In this document: positions 50,783 to 58,286 of the stretch, in pieces
How positions within the stretch are numbered: the stretch's first letter is position 1
Layout: the number at the start of each line of letters is the position of its first letter
Source of the DNA: Rothia koreensis
Lineage (GTDB): Bacteria > Actinomycetota > Actinomycetes > Actinomycetales > Micrococcaceae
Assembly: GCF_004136575.1 (NCBI RefSeq)
Contig: NZ_NOIQ01000001.1
Span: 737,776 to 801,775 of the forward strand
DNA: 64,000 nt
Reading direction: 5' to 3'
Notes under the pieces: model-generated
The model's database searches: none
What the model saw: the letters and a program-made list of their open reading frames with translations, nothing else
Told to the model about the DNA's origin: nothing
Program-made: the position numbers and the translations under genes

Positions 50783-50845
50783 ACGCCAACCAGTCCTCAT
50801 ATGGGGACACGGACGTGTGGACTGCCGGTTCCCGCTCCCCCGCGA

Positions 50846-51241
50846 TCAGGCGCCGGCGAGGCCGGGTACCGAGAGGGCGCCCGGACCCAGAACCACGATG
50901 AGAGCGGCCAGCGTGAGCAGAAGGATGTCGTATTCGGGTCCGCCCTTGGTCGCCCAGTACGGGCTGTGCCAGGCCATGACATGCAGGCTCGTGGTGATGA
51001 TCATCAGGACCACCACGCCCAGTCCTGCCCATTGCGCCAGCACGCCCGTCGCGAAGGCCACGGCGGCCGCCAGTTCCGCAATGGTCACGAACCAGGCCAC
51101 AGGAACCGCCAGGCCGTCGGCCTTCGCGAACGCCGGAACATCCTTGGCCTTGACCAAGAACTCCCGGACGAAGGCCACGGTGAGTACGGCGCGAACCAAC
51201 AGAAGAACGATGGAGACGAGGGCGGGTGAGACGGCGAACAT
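50846..51241 (-). CDS. DoxX family membrane protein
   Basis: 131 residues with four membrane helices: LVSIVLLLVRAVLTVAFVREF, VPVAWFVTIAELAAAVAFATG, AGLGVVVLMIITTSLHVMAW, DILLLTLAALIVVLGPG. The E in IAELAAA and the W-H-S-P segment are typical of DoxX. Family members take part in thiol/redox balance or quinone-linked steps, but most are uncharacterised. I choose ATG 51241 (AAAGGGG 9 nt upstream); a TTG two codons earlier is possible. It lies 85 nt ahead of tetR on the same strand. Confidence 0.82.
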   Translation of the reverse strand: MFAVSPALVSIVLLLVRAVLTVAFVREFLVKAKDVPAFAKADGLAVPVAWFVTIAELAAAVAFATGVLAQWAGLGVVVLMIITTSLHVMAWHSPYWATKGGPEYDILLLTLAALIVVLGPGALSVPGLAGA

Positions 51242-51355
51242 GGTCAACGACCCCTTTCGCCACGAGCAACTGCCGTGGTGCGAGTATTCCGGGCCCTCGG
51301 ATGGTCCGGTGCGGCCATGCTACGCCCATCCGGCCCGGACGCGGCAGGGGCGAGG

Positions 51356-52756
51356 TCAGGACTTTCCGAGCCGGAAGTCCACCTCAAGCTCTTCCAGGCT
51401 CCTGTCCTTCGTTTCGGGGACCCACCGCATCACAATCGGCACGATCACGACGCCGATCACCGCGAAGGCCAGCATGATCGGCCCCGCTCCCACGTGGGAC
51501 TGCAGCACGGGGAACGACTGCGATACGGCGAATGCGGCCAACCAGTTGAACAGTGTCGCGATTCCCATCGCGAACCCGCGGATGCGCAGCGGAAAGATCT
51601 CGGCCAGGATGACCCACAGCACCGGGCCCCACGTTGCGGAGAAGACGTTCGTGAACAGGACGAAGGCCAGAATGGTGACCACGACCTGCACCACCGAGCC
51701 GGGCTCACCGAAGATCGTGACGAGGCCGATCGCGGCCGTACTCACGATCAAACCGGCGACACCGGTCAGGAGCAGCGGCTTGCGGCCGCGCCGATCCACG
51801 ATCTTCATGTGCACGACCACGGCGATCGTGGCGATATTCAGCATCCCGTTGAGGAAGGAGAACAGCAGGGACTGAGTGGGCGTCAGGCCCAGGTCAGTCA
51901 ACACGCTCGGCGAGTAGTAGACCACCGCGTTGATACCCGTGACCTGCTGGAACACGGCAAGGAGCACGCCGATGACCAAAAGCTTGGCGACCCAGCCCTC
52001 GCTCCATCGGCCCGAGGCTTTTCCGCTCCCGGTGCCATCCGGACCCTTGTCGGACCGGTCCTCCATATCCTTCGCAGCAACCGCGCTGATTTCCGCGTAT
52101 TCGGCGTCCGCCTCTGCGGGATCGTTCCGGATGGTGCGCAGCACGTCGTGTGCCCTCTCGGGATAGCCCCGCCGCGTCAGGGACCGAGGCGTATCCGGCA
52201 TGAACAGCATTCCGAGCAACAGGACCAACGCCGGGAAGACTCCGATCAGGAGCATCCAACGCCAGGACCCACTGAAGGACAACACGAACCCGACGCCGCC
52301 GGCCACGCCCGTGCCGACCACGATGAGGTACTGGTTCATCGAGGTCGCGATCCCCCGGCGGCTTGCCGGCGCCATTTCCGCCAGATAGAGCGGCACCACC
52401 ACGGAAGAAATACCGATCCCCAGACCCAGGACGAGTCGGGATGCGACCAGGACCTCCGCCGTCGGCGCGGCACCGGCCCCAGCGGCCCCGATCAGGAAGA
52501 CGACCGCGGCCGCCAGGAGCATGCGCTGCCGTCCGATCTTGTCCGCAAGGGGCCCGCTGGAGATGGATCCGACCATGGCTCCGATGACGCCGGAACTCAC
52601 GACGAGTCCTTCGACCGTCGGCGACAGCGGGAGTTCGTCCGGGACGAAGAGGATGGCGGCGGCCACGATGCCGTTGTCGTATCCGAACAGGAGCGCCCCC
52701 AGTGCCCCCAGCACAAAGACTGTTTTCGTGGTGATCAGGCGATGGTGTTGTCGCAC
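51356..52756 (-). CDS. MFS sugar porter (sugar/proton symporter)
   Basis: 466 residues, 12 membrane helices. Sugar-porter signatures: GALLFGYDNGIVAAAI in helix 1, ADKIGRQR after helix 2, LYLAEMAPASRRG, MPDTPRSL, QQVTGINAVVYYSP in helix 7 and VPETKDRSLEELE at the end. GTG 52756 has AAAGG 8 nt upstream; an in-frame ATG at 52819 has no binding site. The gene is divergent from the isomerase gene. Its promoter carries the LacI-type operator at 52834-52845, tying this transporter to the sugar locus. Confidence 0.9.
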   Translation of the reverse strand: MRQHHRLITTKTVFVLGALGALLFGYDNGIVAAAILFVPDELPLSPTVEGLVVSSGVIGAMVGSISSGPLADKIGRQRMLLAAAVVFLIGAAGAGAAPTAEVLVASRLVLGLGIGISSVVVPLYLAEMAPASRRGIATSMNQYLIVVGTGVAGGVGFVLSFSGSWRWMLLIGVFPALVLLLGMLFMPDTPRSLTRRGYPERAHDVLRTIRNDPAEADAEYAEISAVAAKDMEDRSDKGPDGTGSGKASGRWSEGWVAKLLVIGVLLAVFQQVTGINAVVYYSPSVLTDLGLTPTQSLLFSFLNGMLNIATIAVVVHMKIVDRRGRKPLLLTGVAGLIVSTAAIGLVTIFGEPGSVVQVVVTILAFVLFTNVFSATWGPVLWVILAEIFPLRIRGFAMGIATLFNWLAAFAVSQSFPVLQSHVGAGPIMLAFAVIGVVIVPIVMRWVPETKDRSLEELEVDFRLGKS

Positions 52757-52833
52757 GGTAGAGGCCTTTCTCGGTGTGCCGGCCCCGGCGTCGGCTCGAT
52801 GCGGGATCCGGACTCTCATGGGCTGCGAGGTGA

Positions 52834-52845
52834 GTAATCGATTTA
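52834..52845. promoter_or_regulatory. LacI-type operator for the sugar porter gene
   Basis: GTAATCGATTTA matches 10 of 12 positions of the perfect palindrome GTAATCGATTAC at 57,049. It lies about 13 nt downstream of the porter's -10 element, within the first transcribed bases. Confidence 0.75.
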
Positions 52846-52858
52846 TTGCCTGCGGCAC

Positions 52859-52887
52859 ACCATAGTTGAGGGAACGTGCTCCAACAA
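52859..52887 (-). promoter_or_regulatory. Promoter of the sugar porter gene
   Basis: On the minus strand TTGTTG (52887-52882), 17 bp, then TATGGT (52864-52859). Spacing is ideal and the operator follows directly. Confidence 0.65.
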
Positions 52888-52999
52888 GACCTGGATCACA
52901 TTTTTCGCCCATTCCTCACCGCCTTCGGTTCTTGGTCCCTCTACCCTGTTTTTCCTTGTGTCAGGTGCGCTGGCGGCGTCGTGCTCACCAGATGGAGTA

Positions 53000-53028
53000 T
53001 TGACATCACATATCTCCGCTCGTACGGT
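53000..53028 (+). promoter_or_regulatory. Promoter of the isomerase gene
   Basis: TTGACA (53000-53005), 17 bp, TACGGT (53023-53028): a textbook -35 with a plausible -10. The operator at 53037-53048 covers the expected start point. Confidence 0.75.
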
Positions 53029-53036
53029 TTCGGTCA

Positions 53037-53048
53037 GTAATCGTTTTC
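53037..53048. promoter_or_regulatory. LacI-type operator for the isomerase gene
   Basis: GTAATCGTTTTC, 10 of 12 matches to GTAATCGATTAC, beginning 8 nt after the -10 element and 59 nt ahead of the start codon. Confidence 0.75.
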
Positions 53049-53106
53049 CCACGGAAAGCGAATCACGATGCGGTCACCCGTATCGACGAGCTTCGAAGGA
53101 GATGCC

Positions 53107-54762
53107 ATGACTGACTCTGCACCCACGACCTACCGGTTCCCACCGCAGGCGCCGTCTCCGGAGGCGCCCGAGCAGACGGTCATCCTGATTCCCAGCGGTG
53201 ACTTGCGGGAAAGCGCCAACACGGCGAGTTGGTCGGCCCAGCAGGAGCTGGAACGGCTCGTCACCGACGCCGTCGAATCGACCGGATGGTCGGTGCAGCG
53301 CGGGTTCGAGCCCGACCAGGAGCGGGGCCACGGCTTCATTCGGTCCCAGAGAATGGGGATCGACGTCTTCCGCGACATCCCCCGCGACGCTCCGCTGATC
53401 GTGGCGACCGCCAATTGGCAGTACAGCCACCACGTCCTCGCCGGCCTCCGCACGCACCGCGGCCCCATCCTCACGGTGGCCAATTTCGCCCCCGAGTGGC
53501 CCGGCCTGGTGGGTCTGCTCAACCTCAACGGAAGCCTCACCAAGATGGGCCGGGAGTACTCGACCCTCTGGACCGTGGACGGCACCGACGACTGGTTCAG
53601 GGACGGCGTTCGGGAATGGCTCTCGACCGGATCGGTCACCCAGGACGCGTCCCATGTTCGCGACCTCCCCGCTTTGGAAGACAGTGAGGAGAAACGTCTC
53701 GGCGAGGCCCTCGGCGACCAGTTGCTGACCGACAAGGCGATCATCGGCGTGTTCGACGAGGGGTGCATGGGAATGTACAACGCGATCATCGACGACGAAT
53801 TGCTCAACCCCATCGGCGTCTACAAGGAACGCCTCTCTCAGTCCGCGCTGGTCGCCGAGATGAGCACGGTGTCCGACGAGGAGGCCGACGCCGTCGGACG
53901 GTGGCTCGAGGACGCCGGCATGACGTTCCGCCTGGGCGAGGACGAGGCCACGGAGCTCACCCCGAAGCAGCTTCGTGCGCAGTACAAGATGTACATCGCG
54001 GCGATGCGGATCTCCGACGACTTCGGGCTCGACGCCGTCGGGATCCAGTATCAGCAAGGGCTCAAGGACACCTGCCCCGCCTCCGACCTGGTCGAGGGGC
54101 TGCTCAATAACGAGTACCGGCCTCCGGTGACCAGTCGCGACGGCTCCCGCGTGCTGTGGGACGGCCAAGCTCTGCCGAACTTCAACGAGGTGGACGAAGG
54201 CGTGGCCGTGGACGCGTTGGTCACCAACCGTGTCTGGACCGCGATGGGTATGGACCCGGCCACGACCCTTCACGACGTCCGCTGGGGAGAAGAATTCGAC
54301 GGAGCATACGTCTGGGTCTACGAGATCTCCGGTTCGGTCCCAGCCTCCCACCTGCCCGGCGGCTACGAGGGCGCGGAAGGCTGGCGGCAGGACCCGGTCT
54401 TCTTCCCCGCGGGAGGATCGACGATCAACGGCGTCTCGAAGCCCGGCGAGATCGTCTGGTCCAGGGTCTACATCCAGGACGGTGCCCTGCACGCCGACGT
54501 CGGCCGCGGGAGCGTCGTCGAACTCCCGGACGAGGAGACCCAGCGCCGCAAGGAAGCGACCAACCCCGAGTGGCCGGTCGCGAACGTCGTCCTGCACGGG
54601 GTCGACCGCAACCAGTTCATGGCTCGCCACAAGGCGAATCACGTGCAGATCGTTTACGGTGACGACGCCGACGCCGCCGACCGCGCCCTGACCGCGAAGG
54701 CCGCACTGTTCTCCCGCATCGGTGTCACCGTGCACGTGTGCGGCGACGTCCGGATCGCCTGA
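53107..54762 (+). CDS. L-fucose/D-arabinose isomerase family protein
   Basis: 551 residues from ATG 53107 (GAAGGAG upstream). Matching features of FucI-type ketol-isomerases are length, a middle domain with GVFDEGCMGMYNAI, the segment CPASDLVEGLLNNEYRPP, and the C-terminal KANHVQIVYG, where FucI has its late metal-ligand His. FucI-type enzymes interconvert L-fucose/L-fuculose and D-arabinose/D-ribulose with Mn2+. The partner GH172 gene makes D-arabinose a sensible substrate; this is inference. No ketopentose kinase or aldolase lies in the window. The promoter carries a LacI-type operator. The protein is divergent enough from E. coli FucI that another aldose is possible. Confidence 0.68.
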   Translation: MTDSAPTTYRFPPQAPSPEAPEQTVILIPSGDLRESANTASWSAQQELERLVTDAVESTGWSVQRGFEPDQERGHGFIRSQRMGIDVFRDIPRDAPLIVATANWQYSHHVLAGLRTHRGPILTVANFAPEWPGLVGLLNLNGSLTKMGREYSTLWTVDGTDDWFRDGVREWLSTGSVTQDASHVRDLPALEDSEEKRLGEALGDQLLTDKAIIGVFDEGCMGMYNAIIDDELLNPIGVYKERLSQSALVAEMSTVSDEEADAVGRWLEDAGMTFRLGEDEATELTPKQLRAQYKMYIAAMRISDDFGLDAVGIQYQQGLKDTCPASDLVEGLLNNEYRPPVTSRDGSRVLWDGQALPNFNEVDEGVAVDALVTNRVWTAMGMDPATTLHDVRWGEEFDGAYVWVYEISGSVPASHLPGGYEGAEGWRQDPVFFPAGGSTINGVSKPGEIVWSRVYIQDGALHADVGRGSVVELPDEETQRRKEATNPEWPVANVVLHGVDRNQFMARHKANHVQIVYGDDADAADRALTAKAALFSRIGVTVHVCGDVRIA

Positions 54763-54820
54763 CCGCGGGCGGGTGCGACGGCAGAGCATGTGCGTCCAGT
54801 AAGCTGGCAGATGTCCGTGT

Positions 54821-54853
54821 GACGCGGGAGGCCACACCGCGGCCTCCCGCGTC
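54821..54853 (+). terminator. Hairpin after the isomerase gene
   Basis: A perfect 13-bp stem GACGCGGGAGGCC/GGCCTCCCGCGTC with a 7-nt loop lies 58 nt after the isomerase stop and ahead of lacI. There is no T-run; it could also act in the lacI leader. Confidence 0.65.
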
Positions 54854-54884
54854 CCGCACCCCATCACAACCCCTCGGAGGATCC

Positions 54885-55889
54885 ATGTCCCGGTCCGAAC
54901 CGACAGTCCGCGACGTCGCAGAGCGTGCGGGAGTCTCGTCGGCCACGGTCTCGCGGGTCATGAACGACGCCCCCAATGTGGACAAGCAACTCGCGCGCCG
55001 CGTCCGGGAGGCCGTAAAAGCCACGGGATACGTGCCCAACGCGGCCGGCAGGTCCCTGCGGGCTCGCAGCAGTTCCCAGATCGCCGTGCTGATCCCGGAC
55101 GCCGACAACCCGTACTTTTCGCAGGTGGTCAGCGAGGTGGAACCTGCGGCCCGAAGCGCCGGCTACTCCGTGATGCTGTGCCACACGGGCAATGAGCCGG
55201 ACCAAGAACAGACGTACCTCGACCAGATCGTCGCCCGGCGCATGGCCGGCGTGATCGCGATTCCCTCCGACGAGAGCTGGTCGGGCCTGACACCCCTGAC
55301 GGAGGCCAACATCCCGGTGGTTCTGGTCGACCGGCGCCTGCCCGACGTCGAGGTCGACCGCATCGCCACGGACAACATGGACGCCGGCCGACAGGCCGCG
55401 GTTCACCTTCGCGACAAGGGATTCCGCAGGCCGGCGTGCATCACCGGTCCGGAAACCCTGACGACCACCGAGGACAGGCTGCTGGGCTTTTCCCATGCGT
55501 GGTCGACCTCAGCCGGTGGCGCGCCGGCCCTCTACCGCGGGGATCTGCACTTCGACTCGGGCTTCACCGCGATGACCGAGATCCTGGACGACGGCGACAT
55601 CGACTGCGTGTTCGTGACCAACAACCGCATGTCGGCGGGTGCTTTCCAAGCCATCCGTGGGCTTCCCAACCCGCCCGCACTCCTCGCGACCGACGACGAC
55701 ATCTGGACCCGCCTGGTCACCCCTTCGGTCTCCGTGATCCAACAGCCCATCCGCGACACGGGCCGGTTGGCCGCGCAGATGCTCATCGACCGCATCGCTG
55801 CACCGAACGAGATGCCCCGGACCACGCTGCTGAGTTCGAAAGTCATCGAGCGAGAATCCACGGCCGGCGGGCCTCCTTCGCGGGGGTGA
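54885..55889 (+). CDS. LacI family repressor of the sugar locus
   Basis: 334 residues from ATG 54885 (CGGAGG upstream). The N-terminal helix-turn-helix reads TVRDVAERAGVSSATVSRVMN, followed by the hinge helix VPNAAGRSLRARSS and a periplasmic-binding-protein-like sensor domain (IAVLIPDADNPYFSQVV, GVIAIPSDESW, DRIATDNMDAG, VTNNRMSAGAF). It most likely binds the GTAATCGATTAC-type sites ahead of the two porter/hydrolase transcripts and the isomerase. The odd-spaced CG-centred palindrome fits a LacI site. No copy of that site was seen ahead of lacI itself. Confidence 0.9.
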   Translation: MSRSEPTVRDVAERAGVSSATVSRVMNDAPNVDKQLARRVREAVKATGYVPNAAGRSLRARSSSQIAVLIPDADNPYFSQVVSEVEPAARSAGYSVMLCHTGNEPDQEQTYLDQIVARRMAGVIAIPSDESWSGLTPLTEANIPVVLVDRRLPDVEVDRIATDNMDAGRQAAVHLRDKGFRRPACITGPETLTTTEDRLLGFSHAWSTSAGGAPALYRGDLHFDSGFTAMTEILDDGDIDCVFVTNNRMSAGAFQAIRGLPNPPALLATDDDIWTRLVTPSVSVIQQPIRDTGRLAAQMLIDRIAAPNEMPRTTLLSSKVIERESTAGGPPSRG

Positions 55890-55944
55890 CGTTTGGGTTC
55901 GGGCTTGGCGGCGGCGGCGTCGGGCGCTCGGACGCGCTGGGCGC

Positions 55945-56036
55945 TAGGGCGTCGTCGGAGGCTCGGGTGCGCGGGGTGTGAGGGCGGCGTCGGAGGCTCG
56001 GTGCGTGGAGTGTGAGGGCGGCGTCGGGCGCGGGTC
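55945..56036. repeat. GC-rich 34-35-bp imperfect repeats
   Basis: GTGTGAGGGCGGCGTCGG recurs at 55976 and 56010, and CGTCGGAGGCTCGG at 55953 and 55988, giving a period of 34-35 bp over about 2.5 copies just after lacI. Confidence 0.6.
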
Positions 56037-56152
56037 ACTGCGCGCGCAATTGTGTATTTCCTAGTCAATAGAGATCTTTCGGGCGACGTCAGAAGCTCGT
56101 CGCCACCTCCGGCCTTCCTGGTACAGCCCATGACTCCGGTCGAATTCCGTCC

Positions 56153-56415
56153 GTGGGTGGGGTTTGGCCGATTCGGTGCCGAGTCCCGGCATTTCTCTCG
56201 CGTCGTTGTCCCGCGATTCGGGCGCGTTGGGTGGGGTTTGGCCGATTCGGTGCCGAGTCCCGGCATTTCTCTCGCGTCGTTGCCCCGTGTTTCTGGCGCG
56301 TTGGGTGGGGGTTGCCCGATTGGGTGCCGAATTCCGGCGTTTCTCTCGGGTTTTTGCCCCCTTAATTCCGGCGCGTTGGGTGGGGGTTGGCCGAACTGGT
56401 GGCAGTTGCCGGCGT
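56153..56415. repeat. 74-75-bp tandem repeat, about 3.5 copies
   Basis: GGGTGGGG-type blocks begin at 56155, 56229, 56303 and 56378 (periods 74, 74, 75). Copies 1 and 2 are almost identical (TTGGCCGATTCGGTGCCGAG, then TCCCGGCATTTCTCTCGCGT). Copies 3 and 4 diverge progressively, and copy 4 is truncated. Confidence 0.85.
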
Positions 56416-56590
56416 TAGGAGGCGGCTATAGCACCACCTAACGGCAGGCATCGCCTCGCAATCGGGCAACCTCCTCCCGACCGAGGCCCTTCGCCAACCT
56501 GAAGACGACTGTGCCACCACGCGCGCCACCCCACCACCGTTCACAACCGCCTCACGAAGCACGACGCCGTCGCCGCGGGCCATCAAGCGA

Positions 56591-56904
56591 CTCGAGGTGG
56601 CAATGGCGTGCGTTTTCGGCCCTGCTCGGCCCGCGAAGTGGCAGATTTGAGCGGTTTTGGGTGCAAAAACCGCACGAAAGTGCCACCTCGCGAAAAGGAC
56701 CGCACGCGAATGCCACCTCGGGAGAAGGCATCGTCAGGAACGACCTCGAGGTGGCAATGGCGTGCGTTTTCGGCTCTCGCCGACCCGCGAGGTGGCAAGT
56801 CCGTGCGGTTTTCAGGGCAAAAACCGCACGAAAGTGCCACCTCGCCAAAAGGACCGCACGGGAGTGCCACCTCGCGAAAAGGACCGCACGAAAGTGCCAC
56901 CTCG
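56591..56904. repeat. GTGGCA-family hairpin array, locus 2
   Basis: Two tandem units of about 155 bp, both opening CTCGAGGTGGCAATGGCGTG (56591 and 56746). Each has two forward GARGTGGCA cores followed by two or three inverted TGCCACCTCG cores spaced about 31 bp by AAAGGACCGCACG. In unit 2, 56787-56845 folds as 11 bp (GCGAGGTGGCA/TGCCACCTCGC), a 5x5 internal loop, then 10 bp (GTGCGGTTTT/AAAACCGCAC) around a 7-nt loop; unit 1 has the same fold with a few mismatches (56633-56691). Confidence 0.88.
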
Positions 56905-57015
56905 GCAGGTTCGACCGCCGAAACCGCCGAGGCCGCCCGCGGCGCCCGTGGCCCCCGGAAGTAAACGATTTCTCCCACCAGAAGAATACCCCGCCCAAGA
57001 CGCGCAGTTGCCCTA

Positions 57016-57044
57016 TTGACACCCCGGCCCTCCGCCCGTAGCGT
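57016..57044 (+). promoter_or_regulatory. Promoter of the GH172-porter transcript
   Basis: TTGACA (57016-57021), 17 bp, TAGCGT (57039-57044). The operator starts 4 nt later. Confidence 0.75.
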
Positions 57045-57048
57045 GTCG

Positions 57049-57060
57049 GTAATCGATTAC
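57049..57060. promoter_or_regulatory. Perfect LacI-type operator ahead of the GH172 gene
   Basis: GTAATCGATTAC is a perfect 12-bp palindrome covering the expected transcription start; it defines the motif shared with 52834 and 53037. Confidence 0.82.
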
Positions 57061-57099
57061 TCAGATGATGTTCCCCGTCACAAGGAAGTGTGGTGAACC

Positions 57100-58224
57100 G
57101 TGATGGCCGCAGATCTCGCCGGCATCTCTCGCCTCCGCAATGTCTCGACCCGTTCGATCAGTCCCGAAAACTTCGACGGTTCCCCCGGAGGCGGGGGCCG
57201 CGCCACGGAAGGGACCGGGGCCGCGGCCGCGCGGGACCTGGGGCCCGGGTGGAAGATTTCGCCCAGCGTCGATATCGCCCCTGGTGAGACGTTCGACCTC
57301 GCCAACATCCGCGAACCCGGCCGCATCACTCACGTGTGGATCACCACCCACACCGATCACTGGCGGACACTGCTCCTGCGGGCCTTCTGGGACGGCGCCT
57401 CCGAACCTGCCGTCGAGGTCCCGTACGGAGACTTCTTCTGCAACGGGTGGGGCGAGTTCTCACAGGTCAGCTCCCAACCGATCGCGGCCAACCCGCAGGG
57501 CGGCTTCAACTCCTACTGGCCCATGCCCTTCAAGGAATCGGCCCGATTGACGCTCGAGAACACCTCCGAGGTCGTGGCGACGGTCTACTTCCAGATCACC
57601 TACGAAATCGGTGGCGACTACAGCGACGAGGCCTACTTCCACGCCCAATGGCGGCGCAGCAACCCTCTGCCTGACAAGACAACGCACACGATTCTGGACG
57701 GCGTCGAGGGATCCGGGCACTACGCGGGCACCTACATTGCCTGGGGCAGCAATTCCAGCGGCTGGTGGGGCGAAGGCGAGATCAAGTTCTACCTCGACGG
57801 CGACGACGCCTACCCCACCATCTGCGGCACCGGCACGGAGGACTATTTCGGAGGCGCCTGGAACTTCGACGTACCCGGCCACGGGTACCAGGAGTTCTCG
57901 ACCCCCTACCTCGGGATGCCCCAGGTGATTCGGCCCGACGGGCTCTACGCAAGTCAGCAGCGATTCGGCCTGTACCGCTGGCACCTGCCGGACCCGATCC
58001 GTTTCCACCAGAACCTGTCGATCGATATCCAGGCCCTCGGATGGCGGAGCGGGTGGCGCTACCTCCCGCTCCATGACGACATCGCCTCGACCGCGGTCTT
58101 CTACCTGGACCGCCCCACGGCGTCCAGACCGACGACGCCGGGCTTCGACGACATGGAAGTCCACATCGGCAAAGAACCGGTCCCCGATCTCGGGGCGACT
58201 CCCCCGCGGGAACCCCGCAGCTGA
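57100..58224 (+). CDS. GH172 (DUF2961) family glycoside hydrolase
   Basis: 374 residues. Family landmarks are ITHVWITTHTDHWRTLLLRAFWDG, EVPYGDFFCNGWGE, SYWPMPF, WWGEGEIKFYLDGD (E225, E227) and CGTGTEDYFGGAWNF (E247); the acidic residues of the last two blocks are the expected catalytic region. GH172 contains alpha-D-fructofuranosidases/difructose dianhydride enzymes and exo-alpha-D-arabinofuranosidases. No signal peptide is present, so it should act on imported oligosaccharides or glycosides. Start: GTG 57100 or ATG 57103, with AAGGAAG 11-14 nt upstream. It is followed 62 nt later by a sugar porter in the same transcript. Confidence 0.85.
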   Translation: MMAADLAGISRLRNVSTRSISPENFDGSPGGGGRATEGTGAAAARDLGPGWKISPSVDIAPGETFDLANIREPGRITHVWITTHTDHWRTLLLRAFWDGASEPAVEVPYGDFFCNGWGEFSQVSSQPIAANPQGGFNSYWPMPFKESARLTLENTSEVVATVYFQITYEIGGDYSDEAYFHAQWRRSNPLPDKTTHTILDGVEGSGHYAGTYIAWGSNSSGWWGEGEIKFYLDGDDAYPTICGTGTEDYFGGAWNFDVPGHGYQEFSTPYLGMPQVIRPDGLYASQQRFGLYRWHLPDPIRFHQNLSIDIQALGWRSGWRYLPLHDDIASTAVFYLDRPTASRPTTPGFDDMEVHIGKEPVPDLGATPPREPRS

Positions 58225-58286
58225 ACACTTCGACCATCAGAATCGGCCCGTCCTCCAGCGGCGGGCTCGCCGGAGAGGAACACGGC

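Larger units (their letters stand above)
52757..53106. other. Divergent control region between the sugar porter and isomerase genes
   Basis: 350 nt with two outward promoters, each followed by a LacI-type operator (listed separately). The sequence between them is AT-richer than the genes and has no open frame of note. Confidence 0.7.
55890..57099. other. 1.2-kb gene-free region made of three repeat families
   Basis: From left to right: GC-rich short repeats (to about 56035), a non-repeated segment (to 56150), a 74-bp tandem repeat (56153 to about 56415), a unique stretch (to 56590), the GTGGCA hairpin array (56591-56904), and the promoter/operator of the GH172 gene. Long frames crossing it have Arg/Ala/Gly-rich, repetitive translations in every frame and no binding sites, so I annotate no gene. 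Confidence 0.75.

Noticed and set aside
56591..56904. CRISPR array
   Set aside because: Repeats are inverted relative to each other and of unequal spacing, spacers are themselves similar, and no cas genes are near.
56511..57041. Open frames with repeated KTARKCHL-like segments in the repeat array
   Set aside because: The repeated residues come from the GTGGCA DNA repeats; all frames on both strands look repetitive, there is no ribosome binding site, and the DNA structure explains the pattern better.
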